Source: an uncultured Eubacteriales bacterium (GTDB lineage: Bacteria > Bacillota > Clostridia > Oscillospirales > Acutalibacteraceae). Taken from it: a DNA stretch of 64,000 bases. The translations under genes were made by a program, and so were the position numbers. The notes below the pieces were generated by a model, which did not search any database, was not told the origin of the DNA, and saw only the letters and a program-made list of their open reading frames with translations. Below are positions 14,840-23,525 of the stretch, in pieces. Location of the stretch: the NCBI GenBank assembly GCA_934647945.1, contig CAKUFK010000015.1, positions 14,954-78,953 of the forward strand, in the 5' to 3' direction. The first letter of the stretch is position 1. The number at the start of each line of letters is the position of its first letter.

Positions 14840-15668
14840 CTAACAGGGTTATCTGTACCCGTTCGAGCCGGGTCAGATGGCTGCCGCCGGATTCCATGGT
14901 GTAGATCCTCGTGGTATCGACGCTGCTGTGGCCCAGCAGGTCGGCCAGGCGGACGATATCCTTCTCCATGGAGTAGAACGCCCTGGCGAACAGGTGACGG
15001 AGATTATGGGGAAACACCTTGCTCCTCGCCACGCCGGCTTCTTCGCACAGTCCCTTCATCATACGCCAGATATAGCTGCGGTCGAGCGGCTTGCCGTTTC
15101 GCCCGACAAACACCGGCCCGGTCTGCAGGCCGGCCTTTTTTATATATCGCAGCAGCAGCTTCTGTAGAGGCGCGGGGATGAAAATCACCCGCGTCTTGTT
15201 TTTGCAGTTCACCACCGCCGTTCCGTTCCGCACCGCCTCCGCGGTGACGTATTGCAGTTCGCTGACCCGTATGCCTGTCCCGCAAATGGTCTGCAGGATA
15301 TAAGATAGCCGGGTGTCTTTCGCCGCGTTCACCAGCCGCCGGTATTCCTCCCTGCTCAGCTCCTTCTCCTGCCGGCAAAACATCTGCCGTTGGATTTTCA
15401 AGAGCTTCACACAGCAGCCCGATAGCCCGCAGAACCGCAGAAATCCATTGAGTGCCACCAGCATGGAATTGACACTGGCCGGCGCATACTGTTCGGTCAG
15501 GTGTTCTTTGTAGGCCAGCACCACGCTTTTTTCTGCGGGTCTGTTTCCAAGGAAAGCATAGAAGCACTGTATATCGTGCAGATACTTTTCCACGGTAGCG
15601 TCGCTCTTTTCATCTTCGCGCAGATATTTCTCGAAGGCAAGCAGCTCTTTACTTGATAACTGGTCCAT
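14832..15668 (-). CDS. Tyrosine recombinase of the invertible promoter
   Basis: A 278-residue tyrosine recombinase. The N-terminal SAM-like core-binding domain covers about residues 1-100 (SKELLAFEKYLREDEKSDATVEKYLHDIQCF). The catalytic domain shows Arg in GTGIRVSELQYV (about 149-160), a Lys in the beta-hairpin CKNKTR, His-x-x-Arg in HNLRHLFA (about 225-232), the second His in LLGHSSVDTTRIYT (about 248-261) and the nucleophile Tyr in that last motif. It is short and without accessory domains, like integrases that flip neighbouring invertible promoters. ATG 15668 has GGAAGGAAGG upstream. Its stop lies in IRR, which ties it to the switch by position. Confidence 0.9.
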   Translation of the reverse strand: MDQLSSKELLAFEKYLREDEKSDATVEKYLHDIQCFYAFLGNRPAEKSVVLAYKEHLTEQYAPASVNSMLVALNGFLRFCGLSGCCVKLLKIQRQMFCRQEKELSREEYRRLVNAAKDTRLSYILQTICGTGIRVSELQYVTAEAVRNGTAVVNCKNKTRVIFIPAPLQKLLLRYIKKAGLQTGPVFVGRNGKPLDRSYIWRMMKGLCEEAGVARSKVFPHNLRHLFARAFYSMEKDIVRLADLLGHSSVDTTRIYTMESGGSHLTRLERVQITLLVT

Positions 15669-16137
15669 GGAAATCCCTTCCTTCCGGATAGAAATAGTCC
15701 TCTTTATTTTGCCCGCTATCTTTTACAGTATAAGCGATGGGAAAAAGAAGCAGGGTACGGACAATTGCCATAGACCTGGGACAAAGGGCCTCCGCGAGCG
15801 TTGGGAGTACAGCGAGGCTGGCCTCTGCTGGTAAAGCGTTATACGGGAATTGGATGGCCCGAAAGGCGCCGGAGCGGCTGGGGTCGGACAAGCCGCTCCG
15901 CGCCGCCGTACGGTATGCCGCCCTATAAGGCAAGCAGACGCCGCCGGAGGATCCGGCGGCGTTCGGATATGCACAGCGTGTGTCGCCAACTCTACGCAAC
16001 GGATGCAGCGGCGTCCGTCCGGCACACGCACCATGTGAATCCGCGCGGTGGAGAAGCCTTTCCCGTTAGAAAAACGGCAGTCAGAAGAGGGCGCCGGTTG
16101 CCTTAACCGGATAGGCCGGCAATGAATAAAGAGAAAA

Positions 16138-16169
16138 AGCCGCTGCAGAGCTTCAGCTCCACAGCGGCT
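16138..16169 (-). terminator. Second terminator downstream of the hydrogenase operon
   Basis: Stem AGCCGCTG / CAGCGGCT with inner GGAGC / GCTC pairing, followed on the minus strand by a run of five T. It backs up the terminator at 16266-16301. Confidence 0.7.
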
Positions 16170-16265
16170 AAGACTTTCCATACGCCACACCACGCAACCA
16201 TATTTTGCCGTTGCACAGTCTCACGGCAAATACATCACGGATATCAAGGCGGTATCCAAATAAAG

Positions 16266-16301
16266 AGCGGAGTGGCGCCGCTGCCGCAGCGCCACTCCGC
16301 T
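16266..16301 (-). terminator. Terminator of the hydrogenase operon
   Basis: Perfect 13-base stem AGCGGAGTGGCGC / GCGCCACTCCGCT with a ten-base loop, followed by CTTTATTT on the minus strand, 95 bases after hydA. Confidence 0.85.
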
Positions 16302-16395
16302 AAAAACGGAATATTTCCTATTTAAGGGGCGTTTTTTGCTGTCTGCACTACTTGGCGCTTCGCCACAGCAGATCCGGATCTGGTACCGTACAGCC

Positions 16396-18144
16396 TTATT
16401 TGTATTTCGGACGGGCGGTATAGCTGGTGTGCAGGCAATGGTGCGCCTTGTGCCCGCCGAACCCATCGTCGAAGAACTCCTTGTAGAGGGTCTCGATGAC
16501 AGGAGACTGGTGGGATTTGCGCAGCTTCATACCGGCATCCTGATCGTACAGGGCTTTCGCGCGCAGCGCCTTGAGATCGGTGGTGTTGCGCACCGAGGCG
16601 GGCTGGATGGGCTGGCCGCCGCCGTTGACACAGCCGCCGGGGCAGCACATGATCTCGACGAAATGCCAGGGGGCCGTACCGTCCTTGATGCAGCTCATGA
16701 CGTAATTGGCGCTGGCGACACCGCTCGCGACCGCGACTTTCACGTCCATGCCGGCAATGTTGTAGGTGGCTTCCTTAAGCCCGGCGGTACCGCGCACCTC
16801 ATGGAATTCCACCGCCTCGTTGTCCTTCCCGGTGAGCCAGTCGTTAGCCGTACGGAGCGCGGCCTCCATCACGCCGCCGGTCGCGCCGAAGATGACGGCG
16901 GCACCGGTATCCTCACCCAACGGCGAGTCGAATTCCTCATCCGGCAGGGCGGTGAACTTGAGCCCCGCGCGGTCGATCATCCGGGCGAGTTCCCTCGTGG
17001 TGATGGCGATGTCGATATCCGGGACGCCTGCGGCATTCTGATCGTCGCGGCCGCATTCGAACTTTTTGGCCGTGCAGGGCATGACCGAAACGTTGACGAT
17101 GTCCTTCGGATCGATCCCCATCTTCTGCGCGTAATAGGTCTTGATGACCGCGCCGCTCATCTGCTGGGGCGATTTGCAGGAGGAGAGGTGGTCGAGCTGG
17201 TCGGGATAGTAATACTCCGCGAACTTGACCCAGCCGGGGGAACAGGAGGTAATCATGGGCAGCACGCCGCCATTCTTCACCCGGCCCACGAACTCGTTGG
17301 CCTCTTCCACGATGGTCAGGTCGGCGCCGAAATCGGTATCGAACACCTTGTCGAACCCGAGACGGCGCAGCGCCGCGACCATCTTGCCCTCGACGTTGGT
17401 GCCGATCGGCATGCCGAAACATTCGCCGAGAGTGGCGCGGATGGAGGGGGCGGTGGTGACGATCACGTGCTTGGTGTCGTCGGCCAGAGCCTCCCAGATC
17501 TTGTCCGTGTCGTCCTTTTCGGCCAGGGCGCCGGTCGGGCAGACCACGATGCATTGGCCGCAGGAGACGCAGGGCACATCGTCCAACTTCTTTTCGAACG
17601 CGGTGCCGATATGGGTGTCGATGCCGCGGTCGTTGGCGCCGATCACCGACACGAACTGCTGGCGGCAGGCCGCGACGCAGCGGCGGCAGAGGATGCACTT
17701 GTTGTTGTCCCGCACCAGATGGGCGGCCGAGGTGTCCAGCTCATAGTGGGGCTTGAAGCCGTCGTATTTGCCGGTATCTTCCACGCCGTAGTCCTTGCAC
17801 ATCTTCTGCAGCTCGCAGTCGCCTGACCGCGAACAGGAGAGGCACTTCTTCTCGTGGGTGGACAGGATCAGCTCAAGGGTGGTGCGGCGGGCGGCCTGCA
17901 CCTTGGCGGTATTGGTCTGCACCTCCATCCCCTCGGATACCGGATACACACAGGCGGTCACCAGGCCGCGGGCGCCGGTGGCTTCCACCACGCAGATGCG
18001 GCAGGCGCCGATTTCGTTGATATCTTTCAAAAAACACAGGGTGGGGATTTCCACCCCCGCATAGCGGGCGGCCTCCAGGATGGTGGAGCCCTTGGGGACC
18101 TCGACCGCAATGCCGTTGATCTTTACATGGACCATGTCTTCCAT
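16396..18144 (-). CDS. hydA: [FeFe]-hydrogenase catalytic subunit, NADH-linked multimeric type
   Basis: A 582-residue catalytic subunit that reduces protons to H2 (or the reverse). Order: N-terminal [2Fe-2S] domain (CFLKDINEIGACRICVVE, about 37-54); His-ligated cluster motif HEKKCLSCSRSGDCELQ (about 97-113); two [4Fe-4S] sites CILCRRCVAAC and CVSCGQCIVVCP (about 150-205); then the H-cluster motifs TSCSPGW (about 300), MPCTAKKFE (about 355) and MCCPGGCVNGGGQP (about 495), all Cys present. A small-subunit-like tail closes it. With hydB and hydC this makes the electron-bifurcating or NADH-dependent HydABC complex. ATG 18144 is chosen because AAGGAG lies ten bases upstream; GTG 18153 is too close. 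Confidence 0.96.
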   Translation of the reverse strand: MEDMVHVKINGIAVEVPKGSTILEAARYAGVEIPTLCFLKDINEIGACRICVVEATGARGLVTACVYPVSEGMEVQTNTAKVQAARRTTLELILSTHEKKCLSCSRSGDCELQKMCKDYGVEDTGKYDGFKPHYELDTSAAHLVRDNNKCILCRRCVAACRQQFVSVIGANDRGIDTHIGTAFEKKLDDVPCVSCGQCIVVCPTGALAEKDDTDKIWEALADDTKHVIVTTAPSIRATLGECFGMPIGTNVEGKMVAALRRLGFDKVFDTDFGADLTIVEEANEFVGRVKNGGVLPMITSCSPGWVKFAEYYYPDQLDHLSSCKSPQQMSGAVIKTYYAQKMGIDPKDIVNVSVMPCTAKKFECGRDDQNAAGVPDIDIAITTRELARMIDRAGLKFTALPDEEFDSPLGEDTGAAVIFGATGGVMEAALRTANDWLTGKDNEAVEFHEVRGTAGLKEATYNIAGMDVKVAVASGVASANYVMSCIKDGTAPWHFVEIMCCPGGCVNGGGQPIQPASVRNTTDLKALRAKALYDQDAGMKLRKSHQSPVIETLYKEFFDDGFGGHKAHHCLHTSYTARPKYK

Positions 18145-18162
18145 TTCGGTCACTCTCCTTCC

Positions 18163-19950
18163 TTAAACCTTAACAATCGCGCCGAAACGGCATTTTTCCA
18201 TGCAGGCGCCGCACTTGATGCAGGCGCCGGTATCGATCGAATGCGGGTTCTTGACCGTGCCGGAAATGGCGCCGACCGGGCAGACACGGGCGCAGGCGGT
18301 GCAGCCCTTGCACTTGTCGGCGACGATCTCATAATGAAGCAGGGATTTGCAGACGCCGGCCGGGCATTTCTTGTCCACGACATGCGCGACGTACTCGTCC
18401 CGGAAGAATTTGAGGGTGGAGAGCACAGGATTAGGGGCGGTCTGGCCCAGGCCGCAAAGGGAATTCGCCTTGATATAATGGCACAGCTCCTCCAGCTCGT
18501 CGATATCCTCCAGCGTGCCGTTGCCCTTGGTGATTTTGTCGAGCTTCTCGAGCAGACGCTTGGTGCCCACCCGGCAGGGGGTGCATTTGCCGCAGGACTC
18601 ATCAACCGTGAATTCCAGGAAGAACTTGGCGATGTCCACCATGCAGGTGTCCTCGTCCATGACGATCAGGCCGCCGGAGCCCATCATGCAGCCCATGGCG
18701 ATCAGGTTGTCGTAGTCGATCTTGGTGTCGATCAGGGAGGCGGGAATACAGCCGCCGGAAGGGCCGCCGGTCTGCGCGGCCTTGAATTTCTTGCCTCCCG
18801 GGATGCCGCCGCCGATCTCCTCGACGATCTCCCGCAGGGTGGTGCCCATTGGGATTTCCACCAAGCCGGTATGTTTGATTTTGCCGCCGAGCGCGAACAC
18901 CTTGGTTCCCTTGGACTTCTCGGTGCCCATGGAAGCGAACCAGTCGGCGCCCTTCAGGATGATCTGCGGGATATTGGCAAAGGTCTCGACGTTGTTTTCC
19001 ACCGTCGGGCAGCCGAAGAGTCCCTTGACCGCCGGATAAGGCGGCCGGGGCCGGGGTTCGCCGCGGTTGCCCTCGATGGAGGTCATCAGCGCGGTTTCCT
19101 CACCGCAGACGAAGGCGCCGGCGCCCAGGCGGATCTCCATGTCGAACTCAAAGCCGGTACCGAAAATATCCTTGCCCAACAGGCCGGCCTCTCTGGCCTC
19201 GTCGATAGCGATCTGCAGGCGGCGCACCGCGATGGGATACTCCGCGCGGACATAGACGAAGCCCTTGGTGGCCCCGATGGCGTAGCCGGCGATGGCCATA
19301 GCTTCCACCAGGCAGTGGGGATCGCCTTCCAGAACCGACCGGTCCATAAACGCGCCGGGATCGCCCTCATCCGCGTTGCAGACCACATATTTCTGCGGCG
19401 CCTTGTTGGGGGCGCACAGGGCCCATTTGCGGCCGGTCGGGAACCCGCCGCCGCCCCGGCCGCGCAGGCCGGAATCGGTGACGACCTGGATGACCTGCTC
19501 CGGCGTATACTCGGTCAGGCACTTGGCCAGGGCCTGATACCCGTCCATGGCGATATACTCGTCCAGAGATTCAGGGTTGATGACACCGCAGTTGCGCAGC
19601 GCAACCCGGACCTGTTTCTTATAAAAATCGGTTTCACCCAGGGCCTTGATCTCGTCCTTGCCCACCGTCTCGTCATAGAGCAGACGGGTAACGATCCGGC
19701 CCTTGAGCAGGTGCTCGGAAACGATTTCGGGGATATCCTCTTCCTGCACCCGGGAATAGAAACAGCCCTCCGGGTAGACGATCATGATGGGGCCCAGGGC
19801 ACAGAGGCCGAAGCAGCCGGTCTTGACCACCTTGACCTCGTCGGCAAGGCCGTTCGCGGCGATCTCCTTTTCCAGGGCATTGATGATTTCCTGGCTGTGC
19901 GAGGAGGTGCATCCGGTGCCGCCGCAGACCAGTACGTGTGAACGATACAT
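18163..19950 (-). CDS. hydB: NuoF-like subunit of the multimeric hydrogenase
   Basis: A 595-residue flavoprotein subunit that binds NAD(H) and FMN and passes electrons to HydA. The N-terminal thioredoxin-like [2Fe-2S] domain has CGGTGCTSS and KTGCFGLCALGP (residues about 9-55). The NuoF core starts GLRGRGGGGFPTGRKW (about 163-178, NADH/FMN loop), with NADEGDPGAFMDR, GAGAYICGEETAL-like GAGAFVCGEETALMTSIEG and the [4Fe-4S] motif ESCGKCTPCRVGT (about 460). Two C-terminal 4Fe-4S clusters (CKGCTACARVCPVGA, CIKCGACMEKCRFGA) are extra to NuoF and typical of HydB. It sits 18 bases from hydA. Confidence 0.95.
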   Translation of the reverse strand: MYRSHVLVCGGTGCTSSHSQEIINALEKEIAANGLADEVKVVKTGCFGLCALGPIMIVYPEGCFYSRVQEEDIPEIVSEHLLKGRIVTRLLYDETVGKDEIKALGETDFYKKQVRVALRNCGVINPESLDEYIAMDGYQALAKCLTEYTPEQVIQVVTDSGLRGRGGGGFPTGRKWALCAPNKAPQKYVVCNADEGDPGAFMDRSVLEGDPHCLVEAMAIAGYAIGATKGFVYVRAEYPIAVRRLQIAIDEAREAGLLGKDIFGTGFEFDMEIRLGAGAFVCGEETALMTSIEGNRGEPRPRPPYPAVKGLFGCPTVENNVETFANIPQIILKGADWFASMGTEKSKGTKVFALGGKIKHTGLVEIPMGTTLREIVEEIGGGIPGGKKFKAAQTGGPSGGCIPASLIDTKIDYDNLIAMGCMMGSGGLIVMDEDTCMVDIAKFFLEFTVDESCGKCTPCRVGTKRLLEKLDKITKGNGTLEDIDELEELCHYIKANSLCGLGQTAPNPVLSTLKFFRDEYVAHVVDKKCPAGVCKSLLHYEIVADKCKGCTACARVCPVGAISGTVKNPHSIDTGACIKCGACMEKCRFGAIVKV

Positions 19951-19968
19951 CCGTTTTTCCCTCCCGCG

Positions 19969-20340
19969 TTATTTCATCAGATTCGCGACGGTGTATTCCG
20001 CCACGGGATTGCCGTTGACCAGGTGGTCGACGATGATACGCTCCACCTTTTCGGGCGTCACCTTGCCGTAGGTGACCTTGTCCTTGCCCGGCATCATCAC
20101 CTCGACGATGGGCTCAAACTGGCACATGCCGATGCAGCCGGTCTGGGTGACGGTGACGCCGTTCAAATGGCGCTTGGCCACCTCTTCCACAAAGGCGTTC
20201 AGGACCGGGCGGGCGCCCGCGGCGATGCCGCAGGTGGCCATGCCGACCACGACACGGGTCTCGGCTTCGGCGCCGTCCCGCACGGCCATCTTTTCCCGGG
20301 CCTTGTCCCGGATGGCCTGCAGTTCCGCTATGGTTTTCAT
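19969..20340 (-). CDS. Thioredoxin-like [2Fe-2S] ferredoxin of the hydrogenase operon
   Basis: A 123-residue thioredoxin-fold [2Fe-2S] ferredoxin. The ligands are visible as MATCGIAAGA (Cys about 36, the usual second Cys replaced) and QTGCIGMCQFEP (about 69-80). After a helical N-terminus (MKTIAELQAIRDKAREK) the domain matches the small NuoE-C-terminal-like ferredoxins found in HydABC operons, where it probably carries or buffers electrons for the complex. AGGAGG stands eight bases before ATG 20340. It lies between the HATPase gene and hydB. The missing second cysteine of the first pair should be checked against relatives. Confidence 0.88.
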   Translation of the reverse strand: MKTIAELQAIRDKAREKMAVRDGAEAETRVVVGMATCGIAAGARPVLNAFVEEVAKRHLNGVTVTQTGCIGMCQFEPIVEVMMPGKDKVTYGKVTPEKVERIIVDHLVNGNPVAEYTVANLMK

Positions 20341-20384
20341 AAGGGTACCTCCTAATTCAAATGTCGAAATCGGGGCGGCCGCCG

Positions 20385-20933
20385 TCAGGCGGTTCCGCCA
20401 AGGCTGTCTTCCTGTTCCCTCAGATAGCCGTCGATCCATTCCATCACGTCCGGTTCGGACAGCGGCACGTCCCCCAGCTGCGCCCGCAGCTCTCTCGTAT
20501 CCATTTCAAAGGAACGGCCGTCCACCGTGTGACGGTACACGAAATCCACGCCGGGATTGAGCCGGATCAGGGCGGTGACGGTCCCCGCCATATCCCCGAG
20601 AGGCATCCGGTCGATATGGGACAGGCTGAATGAGGCGGTCACGGCTGTCCCTTTCCCAGGCTCCGATACGATATCGAGGGAGCCGCCGGTCATCTCCGCC
20701 GCCATGCGGAAGAGCGGGATGCCCATCCCCACCTTGCGGGTGGTACGGGTGGTGTAGAAGGGGTCCCGGACCCTTTGGAGGGTATCCGCGTCCATGCCGC
20801 GGCCGTCGTCCTCCACCCTCAGCGTGAGAGAATCCGCCCCGCTGTCCTCATCCACGGTCAGCGTGACCAGGCCGGCACCGGCGGAGAGGGAATTCTGCGC
20901 GATGTCGAGTATGTTCAGCGACAGCTCCCGCAT
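20385..20933 (-). CDS. Histidine-kinase-like ATPase (HATPase_c) of the hydrogenase operon
   Basis: A 182-residue protein with a GHKL-type ATPase domain: N-box-like LNILDIAQNSLSAGA (about 5-19), G1 box VEDDGRGMD (about 40-48) and G2-like TTRKVGMGIPLFRMAAEMTGGSL (about 64-86). There is no dimerisation helix with a phospho-His, so it is not a complete sensor kinase. Genes of this kind recur inside clostridial NADH-hydrogenase operons; their role is not established, possibly anti-sigma-like or regulatory. Its ATG follows the hydC stop after one base, with no ribosome site of its own, so translation is coupled to hydC. Confidence 0.85.
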   Translation of the reverse strand: MRELSLNILDIAQNSLSAGAGLVTLTVDEDSGADSLTLRVEDDGRGMDADTLQRVRDPFYTTRTTRKVGMGIPLFRMAAEMTGGSLDIVSEPGKGTAVTASFSLSHIDRMPLGDMAGTVTALIRLNPGVDFVYRHTVDGRSFEMDTRELRAQLGDVPLSEPDVMEWIDGYLREQEDSLGGTA

Positions 20934-20934
20934 A

Positions 20935-21432
20935 TCAGTCGGCGTATTTCGCCAGAATGCCGGGAATGTCGTCCACGGTCAGGCGGCCGTATACGTCGTC
21001 GTTGACGGTCAGGACCGGGGCGAGGCCGCAGGCGCCGATGCAGCGGCAGGCGGTCAGGGAGAATTTGCCGTCCTCGGTGCATTCGTCCGAGCCGATGCCC
21101 AGCGTCTCGCTGAGCTTGTTGAACAGATCTCCCGAGCCCTTGACGTAGCACGCTGTGCCGAGACACACCGAGATGTTGTACACGCCTTTGGGGGAGAGGG
21201 CGAACTGGGCGTAGAAGGTCGCCACGCCGTACACCTTTTCCAGCGGCACATTCATGCCGTCGGCGATCATCTGCTGAACCTCAAAAGGCAGGTATCCATA
21301 GATGTCCTGTGCCTGCTGCATGACCCCCATCAGACGGCTGGGATCCTGCCGGTTCGCGGCAATGACGGCCTGGAGCTTTTCTTCCTGCTCCGGGGTCCCC
21401 TTGAAGGGGAGGGTGCTGATCTTTTTTTGCAT
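20935..21432 (-). CDS. hydC: NuoE-like subunit of the multimeric hydrogenase
   Basis: A 165-residue [2Fe-2S] subunit homologous to NuoE of complex I. The helical N-terminal part (EEKLQAVIAANRQDPSRLMGVMQQAQDIYGYLP) precedes the thioredoxin-fold domain, whose four Cys ligands are in SVCLGTACYVKG (about 93-104) and TACRCIGACGLAPVL (about 131-145). It transfers electrons within HydABC. ATG 21432 has a good site, AGGAGG about ten bases before it, and a promoter about 160 bases upstream. First gene of the operon hydC / HATPase / ferredoxin / hydB / hydA. Confidence 0.94.
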   Translation of the reverse strand: MQKKISTLPFKGTPEQEEKLQAVIAANRQDPSRLMGVMQQAQDIYGYLPFEVQQMIADGMNVPLEKVYGVATFYAQFALSPKGVYNISVCLGTACYVKGSGDLFNKLSETLGIGSDECTEDGKFSLTACRCIGACGLAPVLTVNDDVYGRLTVDDIPGILAKYAD

Positions 21433-21589
21433 GTTGCCTATTCCTCCTTACAAATGGAAGCGCTGGAGGTGGGAAGCCGCCGGGTCCGGCCGCGCAGAAA
21501 CGCCGAAGAGACAGCGCGCTTCCGTTCGATGCCGCGTGGATCCACCCCCTGTTTCCGCCCGCCCGGGCGGAGGAGAGCTCAATATACCT

Positions 21590-21618
21590 ATTATACATGA
21601 TCCAACTGGATTTTGCAA
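21590..21618 (-). promoter_or_regulatory. Sigma-A promoter of the hydrogenase operon
   Basis: Reading leftward: TTGCAA (21613-21618), 17-base spacer, TATAAT (21590-21595). The leader to hydC is about 150 bases. I see no Rex-type site (TTGTTAA-N4-TTAACAA). Confidence 0.7.
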
Positions 21619-21775
21619 TGTGAAAATTTCAACAAAGTGGGGTTTTACGAAACAAATCGACCGAATTCGAGGGAACGGCCGTCTTCATCCCCAAGGCTGC
21701 TGAAACCGGATCCGGTATCCCGGCATAGGATGGGAAAAGGCGGCCGGATGGAAGGGCGCACCCGTACAGTCCCTC

Positions 21776-21804
21776 TTGACATCCGGCTTCAAATCGGGTA
21801 CTGT
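21776..21804 (+). promoter_or_regulatory. Sigma-A promoter of the MFS gene
   Basis: TTGACA (21776-21781), 17-base spacer, TACTGT (21799-21804), about 30 bases before the start codon. Confidence 0.7.
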
Positions 21805-21835
21805 GACAAAGCAATAAACAACAAGGAGACCGCTT

Positions 21836-23092
21836 ATGAGACTGAAACCGCTTACATATACGCACACCCTGCACGCCTGTTATGGGGGGTATATCGTGCA
21901 GGCGATTATCGCCAACCTTGCCCCCTTGTTTTTCGTGGTTTTCCAGACCGCGTTCGACGTGTCGTTTGAACAGATCGGGCGCCTGATCCTGCTGACGTTC
22001 GGCACCCAGCTGGTGGTGGACCTGCTCTCGGTCAAATTCGTCGATAAAATCGGCTATCGCGCCGCCCTCGTCCTCGCCCATATCTGTTCCGTCGCCGGGC
22101 TGGTGATGCTGGGGACCCTGCCGCGGCTTCTTCCCGAACCATATGTCGGGCTGACGGCCTCGGTCATCGTCTACGCGGTAGGGGGAGGGCTGATCGAGGT
22201 GCTCATCAGCCCCATCGTCGATTCCCTGCCGGGGGAGGCCAAGGCCTCCTCGATGAGCCTGCTCCACGCCTTTTATTCCTGGGGACAGGTGCTGGTCATC
22301 CTGACGACCACGGTCTGCATCGGTATCACGGGGGACGGCGTGTGGTGGGTGTATCCGCTGCTGTGGGCCGCCGTGCCCCTGGTCAATCTTTTCCGTGTCA
22401 TCCGGATGCCTCTGGCGCCGCCTCCGGCGGAGGAGGACAAAGTCCCGCTGAAAACGCTCTTTTCCTCCCGGGTATTCCTTGTCGCGCTGCTGATGATGCT
22501 CTGCGCGGGGGCGGCGGAGCTTTCGATGTCCCAATGGTCCTCCCTGTTCGCGGAAAAGGGCCTGGGTGTCCCCAAATTGATGGGGGATTTGCTGGGGCCC
22601 TGCCTGTTCGGCCTGCTTATGGGGGTGGGACGGACGGTGTATGGCATATGGGGCCGCCGCTTTGATTTGAAAAAGGCGATGCTCGCGAGCGCGTTGCTCT
22701 GCATCGCCTGTTATGGGGTGACGGTGTTCGTCCCTTCGCCTCTGCCGGCGCTGCTGGGCTGTGCCTTCTGCGGGCTGTCGGTCAGCCTGATGTGGCCCGG
22801 CACCATCAGCCTGTCGGCGGCCCGTTTCCCCGGAGCGGGCACCGCGCTGTTCGGGATGCTGGCGCTGGCGGGGGACCTCGGCTGTTCACTCGGCCCTTGG
22901 CTGACCGGCGCGGTGTCGGATGCCGCCCAGCGCCTGCCTTTCCTGCAGGAGGCTATGCAGGGCAGCGGGCTGATGCCTGATCAGTGGGGGCTCAGGGCCG
23001 GGCTTGCCGTGGCGGTGATCTTTCCCCTGCTGCTCGTGGTGGGGATCTGTTTTATGCGGAAATCCCCATCCCCTTCGCTGCCGGCGGACTAA
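21836..23092 (+). CDS. Major facilitator superfamily transporter
   Basis: A 418-residue inner-membrane transporter with twelve hydrophobic segments. The loop between helices 2 and 3 is short (KFVDKIGYRAALVLAH near residues 67-82), matching the D-x-x-G-R/Y-x(K/R) MFS motif in modified form, and the second half repeats it weakly (GRRFDLKKAMLASALL). The signature HAFYSWGQ near residue 143 recalls the sugar-efflux / fucose-permease-like branch, but substrate cannot be predicted. AAGGAG stands eight bases before ATG 21836. Single gene with its own promoter; the hairpin-rich repeat starts within ten bases after its stop and may supply the terminator. Confidence 0.88.
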   Translation: MRLKPLTYTHTLHACYGGYIVQAIIANLAPLFFVVFQTAFDVSFEQIGRLILLTFGTQLVVDLLSVKFVDKIGYRAALVLAHICSVAGLVMLGTLPRLLPEPYVGLTASVIVYAVGGGLIEVLISPIVDSLPGEAKASSMSLLHAFYSWGQVLVILTTTVCIGITGDGVWWVYPLLWAAVPLVNLFRVIRMPLAPPPAEEDKVPLKTLFSSRVFLVALLMMLCAGAAELSMSQWSSLFAEKGLGVPKLMGDLLGPCLFGLLMGVGRTVYGIWGRRFDLKKAMLASALLCIACYGVTVFVPSPLPALLGCAFCGLSVSLMWPGTISLSAARFPGAGTALFGMLALAGDLGCSLGPWLTGAVSDAAQRLPFLQEAMQGSGLMPDQWGLRAGLAVAVIFPLLLVVGICFMRKSPSPSLPAD

Positions 23093-23097
23093 TTCCG

Positions 23098-23525
23098 GCA
23101 GCCCCAAGCCCTGGGGCCGCTGTATTGTTTCAGTTCCGCGCCCAACCGGACCCCGGGGGCCCGGGCCCCCTCCTTGTATGGGCTGATTTAGGCAACATGG
23201 TCATAGTCGATTTTCATCGAGAGAAAATCGACAAAGCCACCCGGGGGTTCAGGGGGCTTCGCCCCCTGACGCTTCTTTCCCCCCTTTCTTTGCGGAAAGA
23301 AAGGGGGTGCCAAAGCACACCTGTGCTTTATGGCGGCATGAGCGCATAGAAAATCATAGCTTATTGAATGGGTTTGGCCTGCGGGCCACTTCCTTTTGTC
23401 CTCGGCGACAAAAGGAAGCAAAAACGCCGCCGGGGTTCCCCCGGACCCCAGGGGATCCTGTCGGTTCTCTCTTCAGGAGAACCTCCCCGGCGGTATCATG
23501 AAAACCGACGATAAAAAGAGGGGCT
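23098..23525. repeat. Hairpin-rich intergenic repeat, copy R1
   Basis: First of four copies. Module A (about 23098-23350) starts near TTCAG-CCGCGC and holds the stem GTCGATTTTC / GAAAATCGAC, a C-rich/G-rich stem and CCCTTTCTTT / AAAGAAAGGG. Module B (about 23351-23525) holds TTCCTTTTGTC / GACAAAAGGAA and GGTTCTC / GAGAACC and ends AGGGGCTGCGGCCCC. No frame here looks like protein. Confidence 0.85.

Larger units (their letters stand above)
15669..16395. other. 727-base gene-free stretch between recombinase and hydrogenase operon
   Basis: Contains two terminators (described separately) and a perfect CGCCGCCGG / CCGGCGGCG hairpin near 15942-15963. A TATACT on the minus strand near 15738 might be the recombinase -10, but I see no convincing -35. 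Frames here, up to 156 codons, have no ribosome site and unlikely composition. Confidence 0.5.

Noticed and set aside
16221..16466. Small frames between the two terminators after hydA
   Set aside because: They overlap the terminator stems and have no ribosome site.
21433..21620. Rex-binding site expected in front of the hydrogenase operon
   Set aside because: No TTGTTAA-N4-TTAACAA-like sequence is present near the promoter.
23187..23349. Protein-like frames inside the repeats, similar between copies
   Set aside because: The conserved peptides come from conserved DNA; frames are interrupted differently in each copy and paired changes follow hairpins, not codons.
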